Below, one piece after another: positions 6,907-11,913 of a DNA stretch of 11,913 nucleotides. The translations under genes and the position numbers were made by a program. The notes below the pieces were generated by a model. The model did not search any database. It was not told the origin of the DNA and worked only from the letters and a program-made list of their open reading frames with translations. Source of the DNA: an uncultured Oscillospiraceae bacterium (GTDB lineage: Bacteria > Bacillota > Clostridia > Oscillospirales > Oscillospiraceae); assembly GCA_934569215.1 (NCBI GenBank), contig CAKTKF010000010.1, positions 1 to 11,913 on the forward strand, written 5' to 3'. Position 1 is the stretch's first letter. Each line of letters begins with the position of its first letter.

Positions 6907-7040
6907 TTTAGATGATAACTCCTTTCAAAATGTACATGGAAATGCCATAGAGGCACAACAAGCAGGCAGCCGCTTTCCTCAGAATCCGACCCCGAATCGC
7001 CGTTTCCTTGAAAAAACGCCTGCAATGTTTTTTTCTTTGC

Positions 7041-7062
7041 GGGAAGCGCGTCCGCGTTTCCC
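7041..7062 (-). other. Stem-loop in the predicted RNase J mRNA leader
   Basis: On the minus strand GGGAA-A-CGC / GCG-C-TTCCC pair as an 8-bp stem with one A-C mismatch and a GGAC loop. It lies about 35 bases after the predicted start of the RNase J transcript and is followed by an A-rich stretch, so it is not a terminator. A smaller CGGG/CCCG hairpin lies just upstream (around 7069-7081). Confidence 0.4.
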
Positions 7063-7102
7063 AAATGCCCGGGTAAAGCCCGTCCCCGGCGCTGGCAGAT
7101 AT

Positions 7103-7111
7103 AGTATAACA
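7103..7111 (-). promoter_or_regulatory. Extended -10 promoter of rnj
   Basis: On the minus strand TGT-TATACT is a TGn-extended -10 (TG at 7111-7110, hexamer 7108-7103). A TTGTAT about 20 bases upstream is a poor fit in spacing, but extended -10 promoters do not need a good -35. Predicted start near 7096 leaves a leader of about 190 bases before the TTG at 6906. Confidence 0.55.
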
Positions 7112-7174
7112 CAGTTTCGGGAAAAAGTATACAATTTTTTTGCGGTCTTTTTTACGGATTTGACGGAAAAAGAG

Positions 7175-7203
7175 TTGCACCTTTTGGCTGGATTTGCTAT
7201 AAT
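7175..7203 (+). promoter_or_regulatory. SigA promoter of the gdpP-rplI-dnaB-tilS operon
   Basis: TTGCAC (7175-7180), 17 bases, and a perfect TATAAT (7198-7203) make the strongest promoter match in the window. Predicted start is near 7210, giving a leader of about 50 bases. That leader holds a small hairpin (GGCTG 7228-7232, CAGCC 7237-7241, loop GTCG) just before the AAGGAGG ribosome binding site. Confidence 0.85.
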
Positions 7204-7260
7204 ATCAGGTATAGTATGGATATCTGTGGCTGGTCGCAGCCGGAAGGAGGACGTTTGGCA

Positions 7261-9237
7261 GTGAATCGAAAGCTGGGAAGACTGCTCAGACCCGGGATGG
7301 GTGCATATTTTTTCGTGATGGCTGCTTTCTGCGCTGCGGCGCTGCTGGTGGGGCATTACTGGCTGGCTGCCGGAGAAATGGCGGTGACTGTGGTCACGTT
7401 CCTACTGTACGTTCTGGACAGGACACGTCGGGAACGGAAAATTCAGCAGTATATCCAGTCCGCCTCCAATACCCTGGAGGCATCCAGCGGCGGGGAAGCG
7501 CCCCTGCCTGCGGTGATGGTTCGCCTGGGGGACGGAGACATTGTCTGGGGCAACCACCGTTTCAGCGAGCTGACGGGGTACGCCGACACCATGACCCAGC
7601 TGCGGCTGGAGGAGGTGCTGCCGGACTTCACCCTGGACTGGCTCACCGCCGGAAAAACGGAAAGCCCCCACGACGCGATTCTGGGCAACCGCCGCTACCG
7701 GGTATACGGAACCACCATCCGGGCGGAGGACAACCGGGGCACCATGCTGGGCGTGCTGTATTTTTCCGACCTGACGGAGCTGTATCAGGTGCGGGACGAG
7801 TATATCCGCTCCCGGCCTGTGGTTGCCATTATTCTCATTGACAATTACGAGGAGCTGACCAAAAACCTGACGGAAAGCGCCATTTCCTCCATGAACGCCA
7901 AGCTCAACGAAACCATCACCCGATGGACGGAGGGCTACAGCGGTCTGCTTCGCCGGTTGGAGCGCAACCGCTTCCTGTTCATTTTCGAGAAGCGGGATCT
8001 GGAGCGGGCGAAGGAAAATAAGTTCTCTCTGCTGGAGGACATTCACGAGATCGTCAATTCCTCCGGCCTGCCCGCCTCCATTTCCATCGGTCTGGGCGTG
8101 GACGGCGAGAGCTTCGAGGAAAGCTATGACTTTGCCGCGCTGGGCATCGAAATGGCGCTGAGCCGGGGCGGCGATCAGGCGGTCATCAAGGATCGGGTCA
8201 ACTTCAATTTCTACGGCGGACGGAACCGGGAAGCGGATTACCGCAGCAAGGTGCGCTCCCGTGTGACGGCCAATTCTCTGATGGAGCTGATCGGCCAGAG
8301 CGGCCGGGTATTCATTATGGGACACAAGAATGCCGACCTGGACGCCATGGGCGCGGCCATGGGCATCAGCTGCCTGTGCCGCAAGCGGGGCAAGAAGGCC
8401 AATATCGTCATTGATCTGGAAAACAACGCCGCCGGGAAGCTGATCGAGGAAATCCAGGCAGTCCCTGAATACCGGGATGTGTTCGTGTCCGGTCAGGACG
8501 CCCTGCTGATGGCGGACAACCGGAGCATTCTCGTGGTGGTGGACACCAACCGGCCGGATCAGGTGGAGTGCAGACCGCTGCTCGAAGCCATTTCCAAGGT
8601 CTGCGTGGTAGACCATCACCGCCGGGCGGCGGATTATATCAACCCCGTGGTGGTCAACCTTCATGAGCCATACGCCTCCTCGGCGGCGGAGCTGGTGACG
8701 GAGGTGCTTATGTACGCTGTGGAAAAGAAGGACGTTTTGCCCATTGAAGCGGAGAGCTTGATGGCGGGCATTTGTCTGGACACCAAGTTCTTCAACGTCC
8801 GTACCGGCGAGCGTACCTTTGAAGCCGCGGCCGTGCTGCGCCGTCTGGGCGCGGATACCACGGAGGTCAAGAAGCTGATGCAGAACGACTTCCAGGACAC
8901 CATGGCGAAGTACCAGATCATCAAATCCTCCCGCCTGTACCGGCAGGAGATCGCCATTGCGGCGCTGAATACGCCCACGACCCGGGTGCTGGCAGCCCAG
9001 GCGGCGGACGAGCTATTAAATATTTCCGGCATTACCGCCTCCTTCGTCCTCTACCCGGACGGGGAACAGGTGATCATTTCCGCCCGAAGCATCGGCAGCG
9101 CCAATGTTCAGATGATTCTGGAACCTCTGGGCGGCGGCGGCAACACCGCTACGGCCGGTGCGCAGATGAAGGACATCACTGTCAAGGATGCCCTGGACGA
9201 GCTGGTGGCGTCTATTGATAAGTTCTACGAAGAATAA
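7261..9237 (+). CDS. gdpP: Cyclic-di-AMP phosphodiesterase GdpP (YybT family)
   Basis: Membrane phosphodiesterase that hydrolyses c-di-AMP to pApA, controlling potassium/osmotic balance and cell-wall stress. The 658 residues match the usual length of about 655-660. Order of parts: two transmembrane segments (about 13-31 and 39-53), PAS-like domain (about 80-180), degenerate GGDEF domain (about 185-325, with SISIGLGVDGESFEESYDFA and SRGGDQAVIKD), then DHH and DHHA1. The DHH catalytic motifs are intact: H355 and D359/D361 (GHKNADLDAMG), D428 (VVDTNRP) and D451-H452-H453. In DHHA1 the glycine motif reads GGGGNTATAGAQM, with N628 where His is usual. The start was set at GTG 7261, 10 bases after AGGAGG (7245-7250); TTG 7255, 4 bases after it, is the alternative. 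First gene of a conserved operon with rplI and dnaB. Confidence 0.95.
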   Translation: MNRKLGRLLRPGMGAYFFVMAAFCAAALLVGHYWLAAGEMAVTVVTFLLYVLDRTRRERKIQQYIQSASNTLEASSGGEAPLPAVMVRLGDGDIVWGNHRFSELTGYADTMTQLRLEEVLPDFTLDWLTAGKTESPHDAILGNRRYRVYGTTIRAEDNRGTMLGVLYFSDLTELYQVRDEYIRSRPVVAIILIDNYEELTKNLTESAISSMNAKLNETITRWTEGYSGLLRRLERNRFLFIFEKRDLERAKENKFSLLEDIHEIVNSSGLPASISIGLGVDGESFEESYDFAALGIEMALSRGGDQAVIKDRVNFNFYGGRNREADYRSKVRSRVTANSLMELIGQSGRVFIMGHKNADLDAMGAAMGISCLCRKRGKKANIVIDLENNAAGKLIEEIQAVPEYRDVFVSGQDALLMADNRSILVVVDTNRPDQVECRPLLEAISKVCVVDHHRRAADYINPVVVNLHEPYASSAAELVTEVLMYAVEKKDVLPIEAESLMAGICLDTKFFNVRTGERTFEAAAVLRRLGADTTEVKKLMQNDFQDTMAKYQIIKSSRLYRQEIAIAALNTPTTRVLAAQAADELLNISGITASFVLYPDGEQVIISARSIGSANVQMILEPLGGGGNTATAGAQMKDITVKDALDELVASIDKFYEE

Positions 9238-9251
9238 ACCCTCAAATATAG

Positions 9252-9279
9252 GCCAAACATCGCTTAGCGGTAGTTTGGC
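9252..9279 (+). other. Hairpin in the gdpP-rplI gap
   Basis: GCCAAAC (9252-9258) and GTTTGGC (9273-9279) are perfect complements, with an inner CGC-TTA-GCG that can also pair. No U tract follows, so it is not a terminator. It lies 19 bases before the rplI ribosome binding site and could be an RNA processing or stabilising site within the operon mRNA. Confidence 0.45.
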
Positions 9280-9312
9280 GTACATATCATACCGATTAAG
9301 GAGACTGTTACA

Positions 9313-9756
9313 ATGAAAGTAATTCTGCTGCAAGATGTAAAAGGAAAGGGCAAAAAGGGACAGTTGATCGAGGTTTCCGACGGCTACGCCCGGAACTACA
9401 TGCTGCCCCGGAAGCTGGCGACGGAGGCAACTCCCGACGCTGTGAACACCATGCGCATGAACGACAAAGCCAATCAGGAGCGTATTGCCCGGGAAAAGGC
9501 CGAGGCCATGGAGACCGCCGGAAAGCTGCGGGAGATGACCGTTACCGTGGCCGCCAAGGGCGGCGGCGCGGGACGTCTGTTCGGCTCCGTGACCAATCAG
9601 GAAATCGCCGACGCTCTGGCCAAGACCGGCATCAAGCTGGACAAGCGGAAGATCACCATTGCCGAGCCCATCAAGAATGTGGGTACGTACACCGTTACCT
9701 GCAAGCTGGGCTATGAGATTTCCGCGCCGCTGACGGTGAAGATCGTCGAAGCGTAA
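9313..9756 (+). CDS. rplI: 50S ribosomal protein L9
   Basis: A 147-residue protein of the large ribosomal subunit that binds 23S rRNA near the L1 stalk base and helps maintain the reading frame. The N-terminal signature [32 protein letters not shown] is fully typical (KG-rich loop, GYARNYLxP). A long connecting helix (about 40-75) leads to the C-terminal RNA-binding domain, which contains the [18 protein letters not shown] segment (about 89-106). Length is normal for the family (about 148). ATG 9313 follows AAGGAG (9298-9303) with 9-base spacing. It lies 75 bases after gdpP and 42 before dnaB with no promoter or terminator seen in either gap, so it is read from the gdpP promoter. Confidence 0.98.
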   Translation: MKVILLQDVKGKGKKGQLIEVSDGYARNYMLPRKLATEATPDAVNTMRMNDKANQERIAREKAEAMETAGKLREMTVTVAAKGGGAGRLFGSVTNQEIADALAKTGIKLDKRKITIAEPIKNVGTYTVTCKLGYEISAPLTVKIVEA

Positions 9757-9798
9757 GATTCGGTAGCATACTATTCTATAGAGAAAGGAGAATTTGCC

Positions 9799-11136
9799 AT
9801 GGATGAGGAACTTCTGTCCCGGCAGCAGCCCCAGTCTTTGGAGGCGGAGCAGGCGGTTCTGGGTTCCATTCTCATCGACAGCCGGTGCATTACGGATGTG
9901 GTGGGCATTGTGAAGCCGGAGGACTTTTACCTACAGCAGAACCGGGAAATTTATGAAGCCATCTATACCATGTTCAACTTCTCCCAGACCATTGACCCGG
10001 TCACGGTGCTGGACAAGCTGAAGGAGCTGGGCTATTACCACGACAATTCCCGGGATTACATCCTCCAATTGATGGAGATTACCCCCACCGCCGCCAATGT
10101 GGCGCGTTATGCGGCCATTGTGCAGGAAAAGTCCATGCTTCGGGGACTGAACCAGGCTGCGACGGACATTCAGCAGATGGTGTCGGAAGAGGTGGGTACG
10201 CCCGCCGAGATGCTGGAATCTGCGGAAAAGAAAATTTACGCCCTGCGCAAGGGCGAGCGGGGCGACTCTCTGGAGCACATCGGCACGACGCTGCACAAGG
10301 TGTTCGACCGGCTGACGGAGCTGAGCCAGTCGGACTCCCTAATCCCTGGCCTGTCCACCGGCCTGCGGGATCTGGACACCCGAATCAATGGACTGAACAA
10401 GTCCGACCTTCTGCTTATCGCCGCCCGGCCTGCTATGGGTAAATCCGCCTTTGCGCTGAACATCGGCGTCAGTGTAGCAAAAAAATACAAAAAAACCGTG
10501 GCCATTTTTAACCTGGAAATGTCCCGGGAGCAGCTGGCCATGCGACTGCTTGCCAGCGAGGGCTTTGTGGAGCTGCAAAAGCTGGCCACGGGCAAGCTCA
10601 GCGAGGACGAGTGGAGCAAGCTGTGCATCGCCTCCGCCGCCCTGAGCCAGACGGACATTCGCATTGACGACAATCCCTCCGTCACCGTGGCGGATATCAA
10701 CGCCAAGTGCCGCCGCCTGGACAATCTGGGGCTGGTCATCATCGACTATTTACAGCTGATGCAGGGTTCCGGCTACGGCAAGAACAGCGACAACCGTGTC
10801 ACCGTGGTGGGCGAAATCTCCCGTTCCCTGAAAATCATGGCGAAGGAGCTGGACGTGCCGGTCATCTGCCTGAGCCAGCTGTCCCGTGCGGTGGAGAGCC
10901 GCACCGACAAGCGGCCGATCCTGTCCGACCTCCGGGAATCCGGCGCCATCGAGCAGGACGCCGACTCGGTGATGTTCCTGTACCGGGACGAATATTATCA
11001 CGAAAACACCGAGGACAAGGGCGTGGCGGAGTGCATCGTCGCCAAGAACCGTCACGGCGAAACCGGCGCGGTGAAGATGCAGTGGATCGGCCAGTATCAG
11101 ACCTTTGCCGACCGGGAGTGGAAACATGCGGAATAA
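9799..11136 (+). CDS. dnaB: Replicative DNA helicase DnaB (Bacillus DnaC)
   Basis: Hexameric helicase that unwinds DNA at the replication fork and works with primase. The 445 residues match the usual 440-455. The N-terminal DnaB domain (about 10-112, PQSLEAEQAVLGSILID) is followed by a linker and the RecA-like domain (about 180-440). Walker A is at 209-216 (ARPAMGKS, K215), the catalytic-type Glu is E240 (NLEMS), and Walker B is VIIDYLQLM with D316. The SQLSRAVE ... RPILSDLRESGAIEQDAD stretch and the arginine region near the C-terminus are also conserved. No intein is present. AAGGAG (9785-9790) precedes ATG 9799 by 8 bases. The last 11 bases overlap tilS. Synteny with gdpP and rplI is the standard Firmicutes arrangement. 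Confidence 0.98.
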   Translation: MDEELLSRQQPQSLEAEQAVLGSILIDSRCITDVVGIVKPEDFYLQQNREIYEAIYTMFNFSQTIDPVTVLDKLKELGYYHDNSRDYILQLMEITPTAANVARYAAIVQEKSMLRGLNQAATDIQQMVSEEVGTPAEMLESAEKKIYALRKGERGDSLEHIGTTLHKVFDRLTELSQSDSLIPGLSTGLRDLDTRINGLNKSDLLLIAARPAMGKSAFALNIGVSVAKKYKKTVAIFNLEMSREQLAMRLLASEGFVELQKLATGKLSEDEWSKLCIASAALSQTDIRIDDNPSVTVADINAKCRRLDNLGLVIIDYLQLMQGSGYGKNSDNRVTVVGEISRSLKIMAKELDVPVICLSQLSRAVESRTDKRPILSDLRESGAIEQDADSVMFLYRDEYYHENTEDKGVAECIVAKNRHGETGAVKMQWIGQYQTFADREWKHAE

Positions 11137-11913
11137 GCTCTTGCGGATGATCCGGCAGTATGATATGATGGCGCCGGGAGATACGGTCATCTGCGCCGTC
11201 TCCGGCGGGGCGGATTCCGTGGCGCTCCTGTTTGCCATGTATCTGCTGAAGGACAAGCTGGACATCCGTCTGGAAGCCGCCCATTTTAACCACCATCTCC
11301 GTGGGGAAGAATCCGACGGGGATGAAGCCTTTGTCCGGAAATTCTGCGGACGCTATGACATTCCCCTGCATGTTGGCTCGGCGGAGGTTCGCCCGGGAAA
11401 AAAGGGGCTGGAGGCCGCCGCCCGGGATGCCCGGTATGCCTTTCTTCGGAGCCTGGACGGGAAAATCGCCACCGCCCACACCGCCGACGACAACGCCGAG
11501 ACGGTGATTATGCGCATGATTCGCGGCACCGGTCTGAAAGGACTGGGCGCCATTGCCCCGGTCAGCGGAAAGGTCATCCGCCCCATGCTGCTGATAAACC
11601 GGCAGGAGGTGGAGGAATTTCTGCTCGCCTGGGGGCTTCCCCACCGGGAGGACAGCTCCAACGCTTCCGATGCCTTTCTGCGAAATCGTATCCGTCACAC
11701 CGTAATGCCTCTGCTGAAATCGGAAAATCCCCGATTGGCGGAGAATCTTTCTCTGATGGCGCTGCGGCTGCGGGAGGACGAGGATTTTCTTGCTGCGCAG
11801 TCGGATTTTTTGACCCTGCCCGGGGTACAGACGCTAAAATCCTTGCCGAAAGCGCAGCGCAGCCGCTGCATTGAGAGATTTTTGAAGGACAGCGGCGTGA
11901 AGGAGCCGGAGGA
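11126..11913 (+). CDS. tilS: tRNA(Ile)-lysidine synthase TilS (5' part, cut by window edge)
   Basis: Joins lysine to C34 of the CAU-anticodon isoleucine tRNA with ATP, changing its reading from AUG to AUA; essential in most bacteria. About 262 residues are present. The PP-loop SGGADS is at 26-31, followed by HFNHHLRGEESDGDE (about 53-67), the TAHTADDNAETVIMRMIRGTG segment (about 115-135) and the EDSSN ... RNRIRHTVMPLL segment (about 174-196), all diagnostic of TilS. The C-terminal tRNA-binding domains lie beyond the window. ATG 11126 overlaps the dnaB stop by 11 bases; GGGAG lies upstream inside dnaB, so translation is probably coupled. Confidence 0.96.
   Translation, partial: MRNKLLRMIRQYDMMAPGDTVICAVSGGADSVALLFAMYLLKDKLDIRLEAAHFNHHLRGEESDGDEAFVRKFCGRYDIPLHVGSAEVRPGKKGLEAAARDARYAFLRSLDGKIATAHTADDNAETVIMRMIRGTGLKGLGAIAPVSGKVIRPMLLINRQEVEEFLLAWGLPHREDSSNASDAFLRNRIRHTVMPLLKSENPRLAENLSLMALRLREDEDFLAAQSDFLTLPGVQTLKSLPKAQRSRCIERFLKDSGVKEPE

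Noticed and set aside
5167..6915. Open frames on the plus strand opposite RNase J (5167-6075 and 6211-6915)
   Set aside because: They are shadows of the complete RNase J gene, His/Val/Gly-rich, with no initiation signals.
7041..7062. Hairpin considered as a terminator
   Set aside because: Neither strand has a U tract after the stem; on the minus strand it is followed by A-rich sequence, on the plus strand by GC-rich sequence.
7216..7260. ATG 7216 as the start of gdpP
   Set aside because: It lies about 6 bases after the predicted transcription start with no ribosome binding site; a strong AAGGAGG precedes 7255/7261.
7402..8664. Open frame of 420 codons on the minus strand inside gdpP
   Set aside because: It lies wholly opposite well-conserved GdpP domains and has no recognisable motif; GC-rich codon bias explains it.
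1..11913. CRISPR array, tRNA/rRNA genes, insertion sequences, phage or toxin-antitoxin genes
   Set aside because: No spaced direct repeats, cloverleaf-like segments, transposase motifs or small paired genes of such kinds were seen on either strand.

Overview
The window looks like core chromosome of a fairly GC-rich Firmicute, most likely a gut-type clostridium of the Oscillospirales (Oscillospiraceae/Ruminococcaceae-like). The reasons are the gene order gdpP-rplI-dnaB (known from Bacillus and Clostridia), an RNase J homologue, strong AGGAGG-type ribosome binding sites, SigA-type promoters, GCC/GAG/CTG-rich codon use, and a sigma/membrane-protein pair of a type common in gut clostridia. The genus cannot be fixed from sequence alone. 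No tRNA, rRNA, CRISPR array, transposase or phage gene is visible.

Layout. (1) 1-959, minus: 5' part of miaB (tRNA methylthiotransferase), running off the left edge. (2) 960-1181: divergent promoter region. (3) 1182-2744, plus: an unusual membrane protein that joins a cytoplasmic zinc ribbon, an acidic linker, one transmembrane helix and an extracytoplasmic parvulin-type prolyl isomerase, closed by a terminator. (4) 2798-4196, plus: a small operon with its own promoter, encoding an ECF-like sigma factor and a single-pass membrane protein (probable anti-sigma/sensor) that overlap by ATGA; a 7-bp-arm palindrome sits at the predicted transcription start and a terminator closes the unit. (5) 4211-6906, minus: RNase J followed by a tRNA-dihydrouridine synthase, separated by 95 bases that contain a perfect 15-bp inverted repeat. 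(6) 6907-7260: divergent promoter region for RNase J and gdpP. (7) 7261-11913, plus: gdpP-rplI-dnaB-tilS, one apparent transcription unit, tilS running off the right edge.

How the genes fit together. Most are housekeeping: translation and tRNA modification (miaB, dus, tilS, rplI), RNA decay (RNase J), replication (dnaB) and c-di-AMP turnover (gdpP). The less ordinary part is 1.1-4.2 kb, where a membrane-tethered extracytoplasmic folding factor with a zinc ribbon on the cytoplasmic side lies next to a sigma/anti-sigma-like pair. A link between them through envelope stress is plausible but is inference. I do not see a clearly new multi-gene system; the best leads are the zinc-ribbon/parvulin architecture, the sigma operon with its palindrome, the long inverted repeat downstream of RNase J, and an Asn in place of the usual His in the GdpP DHHA1 glycine motif.
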